Of a stretch of DNA of 62,751 nucleotides, positions 9,616-19,814 are shown in pieces. The position numbers and the translations under genes were made by a program. Position 1 is the first letter of the stretch, and every line of letters starts with the position of its first letter. Origin of the DNA: Comamonadaceae bacterium (GTDB taxonomy: Bacteria > Pseudomonadota > Gammaproteobacteria > Burkholderiales > Burkholderiaceae_C). The stretch is taken from positions 1 to 62,751 of the forward strand of contig CANFWV010000013.1 of NCBI GenBank assembly GCA_947450695.1, read 5' to 3'. The notes under the pieces are model-generated. The model did no database searches. It worked only from the letters and a program-made list of their open reading frames with translations, and was not told where the DNA came from.

Positions 9616-10719
9616 TCAGGTATTTTTGGAAATGGTGATGGTCGGGAACTTGGACGAAAAGTCTTTGTTCTTGGCCGCAATCGACACCGCGACTTTGCGC
9701 GCCACGGCTTTGTAAATACCAGCCACATCGCCATCGGGGTCGGCCACCACCGTCGGCCGGCCGTTGTCAGCCTGCAGGCGAATTTGCATGTCCAGCGGCA
9801 AGGCACCTAGGTAGTCCATGCCGTAGTCAGCGGCCATTTTCTTGCCGCCGTCGGCGCCAAAAATATGCTCTGTGTGACCGCAGTTGCTGCAGACGTGGAC
9901 GGCCATGTTTTCAACGATGCCGAGAATCGGCACGCCGACTTTCTCGAACATCTTGATGCCTTTTTTGGCATCCAGCAAGGCGATGTCTTGCGGCGTGGTG
10001 ACGATGACGGCGCCCGTCATCGGCACGCGTTGGCTCAGCGTCAGCTGAATGTCGCCGGTGCCGGGCGGCATGTCGACGATCAGGTAATCGAGGTCTTTCC
10101 AGTTGGTCTGCCGCAGCAGCTGCTCCAGCGCCTGGGTCGCCATCGGGCCGCGCCAGATCATGGCTTCGTCTTGGGCTACCAAAAAGCCGATGGACATGAC
10201 CTGAATGCCGTAGTTTTCCATCGGCTCCATGTTTTTGCCGTCGACGCTTTCAGGACGGCCTTCGATGCCCATCATCATCGGCTGGCTGGGGCCGTAAATA
10301 TCGGCGTCCAACAAACCGACGCTGGCGCCTTCAGCGGCCAAGGCCAGCGCCAGATTAACGGCGGTGGTGCTTTTGCCCACGCCGCCTTTGCCCGACGCCA
10401 CGGCGATGATGTTTTTCACGTTTGGCAGCAATTGCACGCCGCGCTGCACGCTGTGGCTGGAGATCTTGAACGACACATTGACCGAGACGTTGTTGACGCC
10501 AGGCACGGCCTTGACGGCCGCGATCAGCTGCTTGCGAAAACCAGCCAATTGGCTCTTGGCGGGATAGCCCAGTTCCACGTCAAAGGCCACGTCGCCGGCG
10601 GTGAGTACTAAGTTTTTCACCGATTTGGAGCTGACAAAGTCCTTGCCCGTGTTCGGGTCGATGACGGCCTGCAGGGCGTTAAAAATCACTTGCTGGGTAA
10701 GTTGTTGTTCTGCCGCCAT
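9616..10719 (-). CDS. apbC: Iron-sulfur cluster carrier ATPase, Mrp/NBP35 family
   Basis: A 367-residue cytoplasmic P-loop ATPase that carries and delivers [4Fe-4S] clusters. An N-terminal MIP18/DUF59 domain (about 1-85) is followed by the deviant Walker A SGKGGVGKST (109-118) and the C-terminal cluster motif CSNC in HVCSNCGHTEHIFG. The start at 10719 has GGAG with a suitable spacer; the frame upstream lacks family sequence. It is divergent from metG. Confidence 0.95.
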   Translation of the reverse strand: MAAEQQLTQQVIFNALQAVIDPNTGKDFVSSKSVKNLVLTAGDVAFDVELGYPAKSQLAGFRKQLIAAVKAVPGVNNVSVNVSFKISSHSVQRGVQLLPNVKNIIAVASGKGGVGKSTTAVNLALALAAEGASVGLLDADIYGPSQPMMMGIEGRPESVDGKNMEPMENYGIQVMSIGFLVAQDEAMIWRGPMATQALEQLLRQTNWKDLDYLIVDMPPGTGDIQLTLSQRVPMTGAVIVTTPQDIALLDAKKGIKMFEKVGVPILGIVENMAVHVCSNCGHTEHIFGADGGKKMAADYGMDYLGALPLDMQIRLQADNGRPTVVADPDGDVAGIYKAVARKVAVSIAAKNKDFSSKFPTITISKNT

Positions 10720-10885
10720 GAAATCAATCTCCGGTTGGATGGTTGCCGCTAGGGCTAAAAGATCTGAAAGGTCTGAAAAGCACCGCAGCAGCGCTGCCGA
10801 CTGGCTTTCATAAAAGTCTGGGGCGAAGTCTAACGCCGGCTCCGCGCCCGGACAGGCCAAAGGGCTTAGTCATCGCCCACCGACA

Positions 10886-10891
10886 TAAAAT
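10886..10891 (+). promoter_or_regulatory. Candidate -10 box of metG
   Basis: TAAAAT lies 20 nt before the metG start in the apbC/metG divergent spacer. No good -35 is visible, so this is tentative. Confidence 0.25.
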
Positions 10892-10911
10892 CCGCGCTTA
10901 GTTCAATAAAG

Positions 10912-13035
10912 ATGTTTATGTCCCAGCGCCGCCTTTTCGTCACCACCGCCCTGCCGTACGCCAACGGCAACTTCCACATCGGCCACATCATGGAGTACAT
11001 CCAGGCCGATATCTGGGTCCGTTTTCAGCGAATGCAGGGCCACGACGTGAATTTTGTCGGTGCCGACGACGCCCATGGCGCGCCGATCATGATTGCCGCC
11101 GATAAAGCCGGCAAAACGCCGCAGCAGTTTGTGGCCGACATAGCAGCCGGCCGCAAGCCTTATCTGGACGGCTTTCACATCAGTTTTGACAACTGGAGTT
11201 CCACCGATTCACCGGAAAACCATGAGCTGGCCCGGCAGATTTACCGCGACCTGCGTGACAACCCGCAAGGCTCCTTGATTGAAACCAAAACCGTCGAGCA
11301 GTTCTTTGACACTGAAAAGAACATGTTCTTGCCGGATCGTTTCATCAAAGGTGAATGTCCGAAATGCCACGCCAAAGACCAATATGGCGACAACTGCGAG
11401 GTCTGCGGTGCGGTTTATGCGCCCACCGATTTGATCAACCCGTTCTCAGCCCTGTCAGGGGTGACGCCGGTGATGAGAAGCTCAGAACATTTTTTCTTCA
11501 AATTGTCAGACCCGCGCTGCGTTGAGTTTCTGGAAAACTGGACGCAAGACGGAAAACTTCAACCGGAAGTGGCCAACAAGGTCAAGGAATGGTTCTCGGT
11601 GCGAACCAACCCAGACGGCACGAAAAGCGAAGGTCTAGGCGACTGGGACATCAGCCGGGATGCGCCTTACTTCGGCATCGAAATTCCCGATGCCCCAGGC
11701 AAGTACTTCTACGTCTGGCTGGACGCGCCGGTCGGCTACCTCGCCTCCTTGAAAAACCTGCTCGACAAGCGCGGCCAAAACTACGACGCCTACATGGCCG
11801 ACCCCGCGCTGGAGCAGTACCACTTCATTGGCAAAGACATCGTGACGTTTCACACCTTGTTCTGGCCGGCAATGCTGAAGTTCAGCGGTCGCAAAACGCC
11901 GAACAACATCTTTGTGCATGGCTTTTTGACCGTCAACAACGGCGAAAAGATGAGCAAGAGCCGCGGCACCGGACTCGATCCGCTGAAGTACCTCGGCCTT
12001 GGCATGAACCCCGAATGGCTGCGTTACTACCTGGCCGCCAAGCTGAATGCACGCAATGAAGATATTGACTTCAATGCTGACGATTTCATGGCCCGCGTCA
12101 ACAGCGACTTGGTGGGCAAGTACATCAACATCGCCAGCCGTGCGGCGGGTTTCATCAGCAAACGCTTCGGCGGCCAATTAGGCGACATCACAGCTGACGG
12201 CGCTGCGCTGCTCGACGTATTGAGGGCGCACCGCAGCGTCATCGAGCCGCTGTATGAAAGCCGCGAATTCGCCAAGGCCGCCCGTGAAGTGATGCTGCTG
12301 GCAGATCAGGTGAACGCTTATGTGGACCAAAACAAACCCTGGGAACTGGCCAAAAAAGAGGGGATGCAAGAGCGCCTGCACGACGTTTGCACCGTGTGCA
12401 TTGAGACTTTCCGTTTGCTGAGTCTTTACCTGAAGCCGGTGCTGCCGGCACTGGCCGCGCAAGTTGAAGACTTCCTGAAAACGCCGCCGATGCGCTTTGC
12501 AGATGCCGCCACGCCGCTCGGCCAAGGCCATGTCATTGGTGACTACAAACACCTGATGCAGCGCGTCGATGTGAAACAACTCGATGCGCTGTTTGAGCCG
12601 CCGGCTGGCACAGAGCCGGCAGTCACTGAAGCCGCCCTTCAAACCACCACAGAAACTGGCGAGGCGCTGATCCCCGGCGGTGAAGCCATCGCCCCGACCA
12701 TCACCATCGACGACTTTGCCAAGGTCGATTTGCGCATCGCCAAGATCGTCAACTGCGAGCGTGTTGAAGGTTCTACCAAGCTCTTGCGCCTGACACTGGA
12801 CGCTGGCGAAGGGAGACTGCGCAATGTCTTCAGCGGCATTGCCTCGGCCTACCAGCCTGAGCAGCTGATTGGCCAGCTCACCGTGTTGGTGGCCAACCTT
12901 GCACCGCGGAAGATGAAATTCGGCATCAGCGAAGGCATGGTGCTGGCAGCCAGCCACTCCGACGAAAAAGCCCAACCCGGTATTCATGTGTTGACACCTT
13001 GGCCGGGCGCCACGCCAGGCATGCGGATTCATTGA
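10912..13035 (+). CDS. metG: Methionyl-tRNA synthetase
   Basis: A 707-residue class I synthetase that charges tRNA-Met. The HIGH motif is HIGH (22-25) and KMSKS is exact (346-350). The zinc-knuckle region [18 protein letters not shown] and a C-terminal OB-fold tRNA-binding domain (from about residue 600, [20 protein letters not shown]) are present, as in dimeric proteobacterial MetG. A second ATG at 10918 gives the more usual start MSQRRLF. The stop overlaps the next gene by one base. Confidence 0.97.
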   Translation: MFMSQRRLFVTTALPYANGNFHIGHIMEYIQADIWVRFQRMQGHDVNFVGADDAHGAPIMIAADKAGKTPQQFVADIAAGRKPYLDGFHISFDNWSSTDSPENHELARQIYRDLRDNPQGSLIETKTVEQFFDTEKNMFLPDRFIKGECPKCHAKDQYGDNCEVCGAVYAPTDLINPFSALSGVTPVMRSSEHFFFKLSDPRCVEFLENWTQDGKLQPEVANKVKEWFSVRTNPDGTKSEGLGDWDISRDAPYFGIEIPDAPGKYFYVWLDAPVGYLASLKNLLDKRGQNYDAYMADPALEQYHFIGKDIVTFHTLFWPAMLKFSGRKTPNNIFVHGFLTVNNGEKMSKSRGTGLDPLKYLGLGMNPEWLRYYLAAKLNARNEDIDFNADDFMARVNSDLVGKYINIASRAAGFISKRFGGQLGDITADGAALLDVLRAHRSVIEPLYESREFAKAAREVMLLADQVNAYVDQNKPWELAKKEGMQERLHDVCTVCIETFRLLSLYLKPVLPALAAQVEDFLKTPPMRFADAATPLGQGHVIGDYKHLMQRVDVKQLDALFEPPAGTEPAVTEAALQTTTETGEALIPGGEAIAPTITIDDFAKVDLRIAKIVNCERVEGSTKLLRLTLDAGEGRLRNVFSGIASAYQPEQLIGQLTVLVANLAPRKMKFGISEGMVLAASHSDEKAQPGIHVLTPWPGATPGMRIH

Positions 13036-13238
13036 TGCGCTCACTTGCACTTGCAGTCTTTCTCAGCGGCTCGGCACTTCTGATCCAGGGCTGTGTCGTT
13101 GTGTCAGTGGTCGACACCGCCGCCTCCTTAGCCGTCGGTGCTGTCGGTCTGGTGGGCGATGCGGCCATCGGCACTGTCAAAGTGGCGGGCAAGGTGGTCG
13201 GTGCCACGGCAGATGCGATACTGCCAGGTGGAAAATAA
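13035..13238 (+). CDS. Small lipoprotein, 67 aa
   Basis: Starts at the ATG overlapping the metG stop (TGATG), so it is probably translationally coupled. The N-terminus is a lipoprotein signal ([20 protein letters not shown]) with the lipobox LIQGC, predicting lipidation of Cys20. The mature part is a Gly/Ala/Val-rich repetitive stretch with no charged patches. It resembles the small conserved lipoproteins of unknown function near metG in related genomes. Role unknown. Confidence 0.7.
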   Translation: MRSLALAVFLSGSALLIQGCVVVSVVDTAASLAVGAVGLVGDAAIGTVKVAGKVVGATADAILPGGK

Positions 13239-13371
13239 AACTGGGCTGATCTTCAGGGTCTGAACAGATGCTCACTGTTTTGATAGACGGTACAAGGCTG
13301 TGTCGTTCAGCGTTAGTTCTCGCCAGGGTCGAGACCGCCATCCCCTAAAATGCTTGCCAAAGGTATCCGAC

Positions 13372-13590
13372 ATGTCCATTTTTCGCCGTCCCGATTACAC
13401 CTCTGAAGTGACTCAATTCATTCAGACCCTGAAAGCTCAAAAGCCGACGCTTGAAGCCGAGCAGCGTCAAGGCAGGGCTCTTTTGTGGGACCAGAAAATT
13501 GATCTCAGCGTCGAGCAAGCGTACCAAGAAGCACGCGTTGATCAGCAGCCCTACGTCTACCAAACAGGCCAGCACCCGAACGGGAAATAA
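13372..13590 (+). CDS. DUF3460 family protein
   Basis: A 72-residue soluble protein starting MSIFRRPDYTSEVTQFI, the typical DUF3460 N-terminus, followed by a Glu/Gln-rich helix ending LLWDQ and the motif YQEARVDQQPYVYQ. The family occurs upstream of scpA in betaproteobacteria. It overlaps scpA by one base (TAATG). Function unknown. Confidence 0.85.
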   Translation: MSIFRRPDYTSEVTQFIQTLKAQKPTLEAEQRQGRALLWDQKIDLSVEQAYQEARVDQQPYVYQTGQHPNGK

Positions 13591-14462
13591 TGGGTTCACC
13601 AGCAGACCTGCCACATCATAGCGAGCAGTCGCTATTGCCGGTCAGCCTCAAAGACATGCCCGGCATGCCTGCGGTGATTGACCAGGTGGCATTGGCTCGC
13701 CTTTATGGCGAGCCCTTGTTTGCGATGCCTCACGACCTGTACATCCCGCCGGATGCACTGAAGGTTTTTCTGGAGGCCTTCGAGGGGCCGCTGGACTTGC
13801 TGCTTTACTTGATCCGCAAGCAAAATTTCAACATTCTCGACATCCCGATGGCGGCGGTGACGCGGCAGTACTTGGCCTATGTGGATGAAATTAGATCGAC
13901 TAATCTGGAGTTGGCGGCCGAATATTTGCTGATGGCGGCGATGCTGATTGAGATCAAGTCGCGGATGTTGCTGCCGCCCAAGAAAACCGCCGAGGGTCAA
14001 GAAGCTGAAGACCCTCGCGCTGAACTGGTCCGGCGCCTGCTGGAGTATGAGCAGATCAAACTGGCGGCGCACCAACTGAACAGCATTCCCCAGTTTGGCC
14101 GGGACTTTTTACGCGCGCAGGTGTTTGTAGAACAAGCCTTGCAGCCGCGTTTCCCAGACGTCAGCGTGGTCGACCTGCAAGACGCCTGGCGCGACATCGT
14201 CAAGCGTGCGCGCTTGGTGCAGCACCATGTGATTACCCGCGAAGAGCTCAGCGTGCGCGAGCACATGAGCATCGTGCTGCGCAAATTACAGGGCAGCCGT
14301 TTTGTCGAATTTGAAGAGCTGTTTGACACCACACGTGGCATGCCCGTGCTGGTGGTCACCTTCATTGCTATGCTGGAATTGTGCAAAGAAGGGCTGATCG
14401 ACGTCACGCAGGCTGAAGCTTTCGCCCCCATTTATGTCCGGCTGGCCTACACGCCAGCGTGA
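13590..14462 (+). CDS. scpA: Segregation and condensation protein A
   Basis: A 290-residue kleisin that bridges the SMC dimer with ScpB in the chromosome-condensing complex. Seen: FEGPLDLLLYLIRKQNFNILDIPMAAVTRQYLAYV (near residue 65), typical of ScpA, then EYLLMAAMLIEIKSRMLLP and a C-terminal winged-helix segment VVTFIAMLELCKEGLIDV. The start overlaps the DUF3460 stop, arguing for one transcript. Confidence 0.94.
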   Translation: MGSPADLPHHSEQSLLPVSLKDMPGMPAVIDQVALARLYGEPLFAMPHDLYIPPDALKVFLEAFEGPLDLLLYLIRKQNFNILDIPMAAVTRQYLAYVDEIRSTNLELAAEYLLMAAMLIEIKSRMLLPPKKTAEGQEAEDPRAELVRRLLEYEQIKLAAHQLNSIPQFGRDFLRAQVFVEQALQPRFPDVSVVDLQDAWRDIVKRARLVQHHVITREELSVREHMSIVLRKLQGSRFVEFEELFDTTRGMPVLVVTFIAMLELCKEGLIDVTQAEAFAPIYVRLAYTPA

Positions 14463-14546
14463 AGCCCTTTATAGCGGGCGCTGACCGTCGGTTGACGTCC
14501 TTCCATCCATGCCGCTGATTAAACACTGCGTCCTCACGGAGCCCAA

Positions 14547-15443
14547 ATGACTCAAGCCACAGCAAAACCATCCGCTGACAATTTGGCATCCGCCTACGGC
14601 ACTTTGCCACCCACCGCAGCGCCGTCGCAGCGCAAGCCCGTCAGCCTGCCACGCATCCGCGAGATGCATCAGCATGGTGAAAAAATTACCATGCTGACGG
14701 CCTACGATGCGACCTTTGCTGCAGTGGCTGACGCCGCGGGCATCGAATGCATTTTGGTCGGCGATTCGCTCGGTATGGTCTGCCAAGGCCTGACCAGCAC
14801 CGTTGGCGTGTCGCTTGAAACCATGCGTCACCACACGGAATGTGTGGCCAACGGCCTGCGTCGCTCCCAAAGCACGGCTTGGCTGATTGGCGACCTGCCC
14901 TTTGGCAGTTACCACGAGTCGCGTGAACAAGCTTTTCGCAGCGCTAGCGTGCTCATGCAGGCTGGCGCGCACATGGTCAAGTTAGAGGGCGGCGGCTGGA
15001 CCACTGACACTGTGCATTTTCTGGTGGAACGCGGGATTCCAGTCTGCGCCCACCTCGGTCTGACGCCGCAAACAGTGCATGCGCTGGGCGGCTACCGGGT
15101 GCAAGGGAAGACCGATGAATCAGCCGCCTTGTTGAAACAACACGCGCATGAACTGCAAGATGCCGGCGCGGCCATGATCGTGCTGGAAATGGTGCCCGCC
15201 GCCGTCGCCGCAGCCCTGACAAGAGAACTCACGCGCTGCGCGACCATCGGCATTGGCGCCGGCAAAGACACGGCCGGCCAAGTGCTGGTACTGCACGACA
15301 TGCTGGGCATCAACCTCGGCAAAATGCCACGCTTTGTGCGCAACTTCATGGACGACGCGGGCAACGTGCGCGGCGCCATGGAGGCTTATGTCAAAGCCGT
15401 GAAAGAAGGCAGCTTTCCAGTTGACGCCCTACACGCTTGGTAA
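14547..15443 (+). CDS. panB: 3-methyl-2-oxobutanoate hydroxymethyltransferase
   Basis: A 298-residue cytoplasmic enzyme making ketopantoate from 2-oxoisovalerate and methylenetetrahydrofolate, the first step of pantothenate synthesis. Conserved segments [32 protein letters not shown], the MVKLEGG strand and CAHLGLTPQ are clear. A 5' coding extension of about 30 residues precedes the core. panC follows after a 75-nt spacer. Confidence 0.96.
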   Translation: MTQATAKPSADNLASAYGTLPPTAAPSQRKPVSLPRIREMHQHGEKITMLTAYDATFAAVADAAGIECILVGDSLGMVCQGLTSTVGVSLETMRHHTECVANGLRRSQSTAWLIGDLPFGSYHESREQAFRSASVLMQAGAHMVKLEGGGWTTDTVHFLVERGIPVCAHLGLTPQTVHALGGYRVQGKTDESAALLKQHAHELQDAGAAMIVLEMVPAAVAAALTRELTRCATIGIGAGKDTAGQVLVLHDMLGINLGKMPRFVRNFMDDAGNVRGAMEAYVKAVKEGSFPVDALHAW

Positions 15444-15518
15444 TCGCTTGTCGTTGCTTGGTCATTTTTTGCTCTCCACTTTTCCCTTTTCAATCACTCT
15501 GGCTTCTAGGATTTTTTG

Positions 15519-16376
15519 ATGCATATCGTTCACACCATCGCCGACTTGCGCCAGCACCTGAGTGCTTTCCGCCGTCCGGCTTTCGTGCCAACCATGGGCA
15601 ACCTGCATGACGGTCATATTGCGCTGGTCAAACAGGCCACAGCATTGGGCGATGTCACGGTGTCGAGTATTTTCGTCAACCGTTTGCAGTTTGCGCCGCA
15701 TGAGGATTTCGACAGCTACCCACGCACGCTTGACGCCGATGCAGAACGCCTGAAAGAGGCCGGTTGCAATGTGCTGTTTGCGCCGCGCGAAAAAGAGCTG
15801 TACCCCGAACCACAAACTTACAAAATGCACCCGGCTTCGGAACTGGCAGATATTTTGGAAGGGCACTTCAGGCCCGGCTTTTTCATTGGTGTCAGCACCG
15901 TCGTGCTGAAGCTTTTCTCATGCGTTTTTGCCGGCAAGCCTGAGGGCGTTGCAGCCTTTGGCAAGAAGGACTACCAGCAGGTCATGGTGATCCGCCGAAT
16001 GGTGCAGCAATTTGCCCTGCCGATCGAGATCGTCACCGGTGAGACACAACGTGCAGAAGACGGTTTAGCTTTGTCTTCCCGCAACACCTACCTTAGCCCA
16101 GAAGAGCGCGCAGAAGCTGTGCAACTCTCGCTGGCGCTGACAGCCTTGGGACATGCCGTCCACGGTGCGCAAGCGGCTGACCTGCCTGCATTCGAAGCGG
16201 CGGCTATGCAAGCGCTGGCGAGACGTGGCTGGAAGCCGGATTACCTGACGGTGCGCAAGCGTGCAGATTTGCTGAGCCCTCACCCGCAGGCTGGACCGCT
16301 GGGTACAGAACCCTTGGTGGTCCTGGGCGCAGCCAAACTCGGCATGACACGGCTGATCGACAACCTGGAAATTTGA
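15519..16376 (+). CDS. panC: Pantothenate synthetase (pantoate--beta-alanine ligase)
   Basis: A 285-residue enzyme joining pantoate and beta-alanine with ATP. The nucleotide motif [14 protein letters not shown] (HDGH in place of the usual HEGH), the ...[15 protein letters not shown] segment, FGKKDYQQ and LSSRNTYLS are present. The ATG at 15519 is preceded by AGGA. It forms panBC with the upstream gene and converges with gpsA across 28 nt. Confidence 0.96.
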   Translation: MHIVHTIADLRQHLSAFRRPAFVPTMGNLHDGHIALVKQATALGDVTVSSIFVNRLQFAPHEDFDSYPRTLDADAERLKEAGCNVLFAPREKELYPEPQTYKMHPASELADILEGHFRPGFFIGVSTVVLKLFSCVFAGKPEGVAAFGKKDYQQVMVIRRMVQQFALPIEIVTGETQRAEDGLALSSRNTYLSPEERAEAVQLSLALTALGHAVHGAQAADLPAFEAAAMQALARRGWKPDYLTVRKRADLLSPHPQAGPLGTEPLVVLGAAKLGMTRLIDNLEI

Positions 16377-16404
16377 GCCTTAAGCCGCAAGAACGGCTCA
16401 GGGT

Positions 16405-17451
16405 TCAGCCTTGCTCAACTGTGGCATTACGCTCCATCAACGACGCTACGGCTTGCACGGGAGTAACTTGGCCATCCAGCAAGGCGACGACGGCTTCAGA
16501 AATCGGCATTTCAATGCCCAGGGCCTTGGCCCGCTGCACCACCGTCCGCGCGCAATAAGCGCCCTCAGCGACATGACCGAGCGAAGCCACCGCCTGAGCC
16601 AGCGTTTGACCCTGCGCCAGCAACAAACCGACTTGCCGGTTGCGACTCAAGTCACCGGTGGCGGTGAGCACCAAATCGCCCAAGCCCGACAAACCGGTGA
16701 ATGTTTCAATATGAGCGCCAAGAGCCACACCGAGCCGGCTCATCTCGGCCAAGCCGCGGGTGATGAGCGCTGCGCGGGCATTCAGGCCCAGCTTCAATCC
16801 ATCGCAGAAACCGGTCGCAATAGCCAGCACGTTTTTAACCGCACCACCGACTTCAACACCAATGATGTCGTCGCTGGCGTAGACCCGCAAAGTGTCGCTG
16901 TGAAAAGCATCAACCAACGCATCCCGCACATCGGCATGCTCACTGGCTGCGACCAAGGCTGTTGGTTGACCCGCTGCCACTTCACGCGCAAAACTGGGGC
17001 CACTCAGCACGCCCGTTCGCAAGTCTGGGGCGACTTGCTCGCGGATCTCGTGGACCAGTAACCCAACACTCGGTAAGGCTGCAGTGCCTGCCAACGGCGC
17101 CTCAAAGCCCTTGCTCAACCAAGCCACCGGCACACGGACATGAGCCTGTTGCAATCGCAGGAAGACGCTGCGAACACCCGCAATCGGCGTCGCGATAACG
17201 ATCAAGTCTTGCCCGACGAGGGCTGCCTCTAACGAAGCGTCAGAGCCGCCCAGCACATGCATATCCGGCGCCAGCGTGATGCCTGGCAAATAGCGCTGGT
17301 TTTGGCGCGTTGACTGAAGGACTTCAACCAAAGTCGGGTTACGGGCCCACAGCGACACTTCATGCGCAGCTTGTCCAGAGACCGTTTTGAGGCTGGCCGA
17401 GACAGCCAGTGCCGTGCCCCAAGCACCCGCGCCGATGACAAGAATTTTCAT
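16405..17451 (-). CDS. gpsA: NAD(P)H-dependent glycerol-3-phosphate dehydrogenase
   Basis: A 348-residue cytoplasmic enzyme reducing dihydroxyacetone phosphate to glycerol-3-phosphate for phospholipid synthesis. The N-terminal nucleotide-binding motif [10 protein letters not shown], the [11 protein letters not shown] segment and [12 protein letters not shown] are characteristic. It is the last gene of the rhodanese-grxC-secB-gpsA set. Confidence 0.96.
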   Translation of the reverse strand: MKILVIGAGAWGTALAVSASLKTVSGQAAHEVSLWARNPTLVEVLQSTRQNQRYLPGITLAPDMHVLGGSDASLEAALVGQDLIVIATPIAGVRSVFLRLQQAHVRVPVAWLSKGFEAPLAGTAALPSVGLLVHEIREQVAPDLRTGVLSGPSFAREVAAGQPTALVAASEHADVRDALVDAFHSDTLRVYASDDIIGVEVGGAVKNVLAIATGFCDGLKLGLNARAALITRGLAEMSRLGVALGAHIETFTGLSGLGDLVLTATGDLSRNRQVGLLLAQGQTLAQAVASLGHVAEGAYCARTVVQRAKALGIEMPISEAVVALLDGQVTPVQAVASLMERNATVEQG

Positions 17452-17507
17452 GCAGCGCCCTGCCCTGCAAGCGCGCGACGATTCAACCGTGAAAAATCGA
17501 TCAAAAC

Positions 17508-17978
17508 TTAAACAATGATCTGCGGTGCGGCCTGAGCAGCTTGAGCGGACGCATCAGCTTGCTGTTGCAGAAACATCGCCTGGAAGTTGATTTCAGCCAA
17601 ATGGACGGGCGGGAAACCACCGCGCTGAATCACGTCAGCGACGTTGCCGCGCAGATAGGGATAGACGATTTGTGGGCAAGCGATGCCAAGAATCGAACCG
17701 AGTTGCTCTGCCTCGACGTTGCGAACTTCAAAGATGCCAGCTTGCTTGGCTTCCACCAAGAACACGGTCTTCTCATTGATTTTGGTGTGTACCGTTGCCG
17801 TCACGGTCACTTCAAAAATACCGTCGGTGACAGGCGAGGTCTCAACGCCCAGCTGAATGTCAACGCTAGGCTGCTCCGGGTCCAGCAGGATAGCTGGTGA
17901 GTTGGGCTGCTCTAGCGAAATGTCTTTGAGGTAAACGCGTTGAATTTGGAAAATAGGGTCAAGGTTGGCTTCGGCCAT
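17508..17978 (-). CDS. secB: Protein-export chaperone SecB
   Basis: A 156-residue cytoplasmic tetrameric chaperone that keeps preproteins unfolded and hands them to SecA. Seen: [19 protein letters not shown] at the N-terminus and [27 protein letters not shown] near residue 100, both typical of SecB. It follows grxC by 90 nt on the same strand. Confidence 0.96.
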   Translation of the reverse strand: MAEANLDPIFQIQRVYLKDISLEQPNSPAILLDPEQPSVDIQLGVETSPVTDGIFEVTVTATVHTKINEKTVFLVEAKQAGIFEVRNVEAEQLGSILGIACPQIVYPYLRGNVADVIQRGGFPPVHLAEINFQAMFLQQQADASAQAAQAAPQIIV

Positions 17979-18068
17979 GGTGCACTTTCAACAAACTAAA
18001 AAAGGAATGCCTGGGGCGTATGAAGCCGAACAAGCGGAAGAATTATCTCCGGACGACCTGCAAATAAA

Positions 18069-18329
18069 TCAAGCAGCGTTCAACAACGGCAGCAAACCGC
18101 CGCGACCATCCAGCGCCATCAGATCGTCGCAGCCGCCCACGTGCGTCGTGCCAATGAAGATCTGCGGCACGGTACGGCGACCGGTGATATCCATCATTTT
18201 TTCGCGCTCACCGGGCAACATGTCGATGCGAATTTCATCGAGTTCAGCGACGCCGCGCTGCTTCAAGAGCGCCTTGGCTTGGCTGCAATAAGGGCACGAG
18301 CCTGTGGTGTAAATTTTGACGGTTTGCAT
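18069..18329 (-). CDS. grxC: Glutaredoxin 3
   Basis: An 86-residue dithiol glutaredoxin with active site CPYC (Cys12, Cys15), the TVPQIFIG cis-proline loop and GGCDDLMAL glutathione-binding turn. It reduces protein and glutathione disulfides in the cytoplasm. The ATG at 18329 lies 2 nt after the rhodanese stop; an upstream in-frame start would overlap that gene. Confidence 0.95.
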   Translation of the reverse strand: MQTVKIYTTGSCPYCSQAKALLKQRGVAELDEIRIDMLPGEREKMMDITGRRTVPQIFIGTTHVGGCDDLMALDGRGGLLPLLNAA

Positions 18330-18331
18330 TC

Positions 18332-18742
18332 TCAAGCCTTTTGAACAGGCAAGTTGGCTTCGCGCCAAGCTTTGAGTCCACCGGTCAGGCTTTGGGCCTG
18401 GTCGTAGCCGAGTTTTTTAGCCACGGCCACAGCGCGAGCGGCGCGAGCACCTGACTGGCACAGAAAAATAACTGGCAAAGCCTTATTTTTGACCGTACTC
18501 GGCAACTTGTCCTCAAGCTGGCCAAAAGGAATATTTTTCGAGTTAGCGACGTGGCCGGCGGCAAATTCATCGACCTCACACACGTCAATCACCACGGCTT
18601 TTTCACGGTTAATCAATTGCACAGCACCCGCTGCGCTGAGGTTTCCTGCTGCCGTACTGCTGGCGATGAGGGGCCAAACCAGCAAACCACCGGAGGCTAG
18701 GGCCACGGAAATCAGCATCCAGTTGTCGATCAGAAATTTCAC
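18332..18742 (-). CDS. Membrane-anchored rhodanese-like protein
   Basis: A 136-residue protein with one N-terminal membrane segment (about 6-28) and a rhodanese domain whose active-site loop is CQSGAR (Cys95). It probably handles persulfide sulfur at the inner membrane. I chose the GTG at 18742 because AAGG lies 7 nt upstream and the product then begins (M)KFLIDNW, the family's usual start; an ATG at 18769 has no ribosome binding site. First gene of the operon with grxC, secB and gpsA, and divergent from gpmA. Confidence 0.88.
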   Translation of the reverse strand: MKFLIDNWMLISVALASGGLLVWPLIASSTAAGNLSAAGAVQLINREKAVVIDVCEVDEFAAGHVANSKNIPFGQLEDKLPSTVKNKALPVIFLCQSGARAARAVAVAKKLGYDQAQSLTGGLKAWREANLPVQKA

Positions 18743-18865
18743 TTTTGAACCTTTTGAGTGTTGCGCCATTGGGCAGTTAATCTGTGATTTTAGAATGGAG
18801 GATGAGACAAGAGCTGAAAGCATGCGCTCATTCCCCTGCAACCCGACTTCTTCAAGCCCTCCCAC

Positions 18866-19609
18866 ATGTATAAATTAGTGCTTATCCGCCACGGCGAATC
18901 CACCTGGAATCTTGAAAACCGCTTCACCGGCTGGGCCGATGTCGACCTGACGCCGACTGGCATTGCCCAAGCGTTGAGCGCTGGCAAACTGCTCAAAAAT
19001 GAAAACTACGAGTTCGATGTGGCCTACACCAGCGTGCTCAAGCGAGCCACCCGTACGCTCTGGCACGTGCTTGACGAGATGGACCGAACGTGGCTGCCCG
19101 TGGTTCACAGCTGGCGTCTGAATGAACGCCATTACGGTGCGTTGCAAGGCTTGAACAAAGCTGAAACCGCTAAAAAATACGGTGACGCTCAAGTGCTGGC
19201 CTGGCGTCGCAGCTACGACGTACCACCACCAGCACTGTCGCCGGACGACGAGCGTTGTGAACGCAGTGACCCGCGCTACGCCAAACTGGCCCCAGAACAG
19301 GTGCCCCTGACAGAGTGCCTGCAAGACACCGTTGCACGGGTCATGCCGCTGTGGACCGAATCGATTGCACCTGCCATCAAAGCCGGCAAGCGCATTGTGA
19401 TGGCGGCCCACGGCAACTCTATCCGGGCGCTGGTCAAGTATTTAGACCATATGTCCGATGAGGACATCGTGGGTCTGAACATTCCAAACGGCATTCCACT
19501 GGTTTATGAGCTGGACGCCGAACTCAAACCGATTCGCCACTACTATTTAGGGGACACCGAGGCCATTGCCAAGGCTGCAGCAGCGGTCGCCGCACAGGGC
19601 AAAAGCTGA
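18866..19609 (+). CDS. gpmA: 2,3-bisphosphoglycerate-dependent phosphoglycerate mutase
   Basis: A 247-residue glycolytic enzyme interconverting 3- and 2-phosphoglycerate. The phosphohistidine motif [21 protein letters not shown] is at residues 5-25, and the second catalytic histidine is in [11 protein letters not shown]. Length is usual for the dPGM family. It is divergent from the rhodanese operon. Confidence 0.97.
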   Translation: MYKLVLIRHGESTWNLENRFTGWADVDLTPTGIAQALSAGKLLKNENYEFDVAYTSVLKRATRTLWHVLDEMDRTWLPVVHSWRLNERHYGALQGLNKAETAKKYGDAQVLAWRRSYDVPPPALSPDDERCERSDPRYAKLAPEQVPLTECLQDTVARVMPLWTESIAPAIKAGKRIVMAAHGNSIRALVKYLDHMSDEDIVGLNIPNGIPLVYELDAELKPIRHYYLGDTEAIAKAAAAVAAQGKS

Positions 19610-19814
19610 GCTAACCAGCCGAGCCCTTGAAAGCCTGTATCGGCTGTGTAAAGTCGTGCGGTTAACTGGGACTATTTTGGCCCTGATCGGGTTTGCTGCG
19701 GAACTGTTCAGCAGGGGCTTCCTCCAAGGTGTATATTGCTTCACATTCTTGCCGGGGGCCTGTGCAGCACGTGTTGTAACGCCTTGGGGACAAGGTCAAA
19801 GAAGGTGTTTTTTT

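Noticed and set aside
9865..10611. 248-codon plus-strand ORF
   Set aside because: Exact antisense of the apbC gene; His/Asp/Val-rich composition is a mirror of its codons.
12178..13050. 290-codon minus-strand ORF
   Set aside because: Antisense to metG, which has all expected motifs.
16383..16398. AGCCG/CGGCT hairpin between panC and gpsA as a bidirectional terminator
   Set aside because: Only a 5-bp stem and no T-run on either strand.
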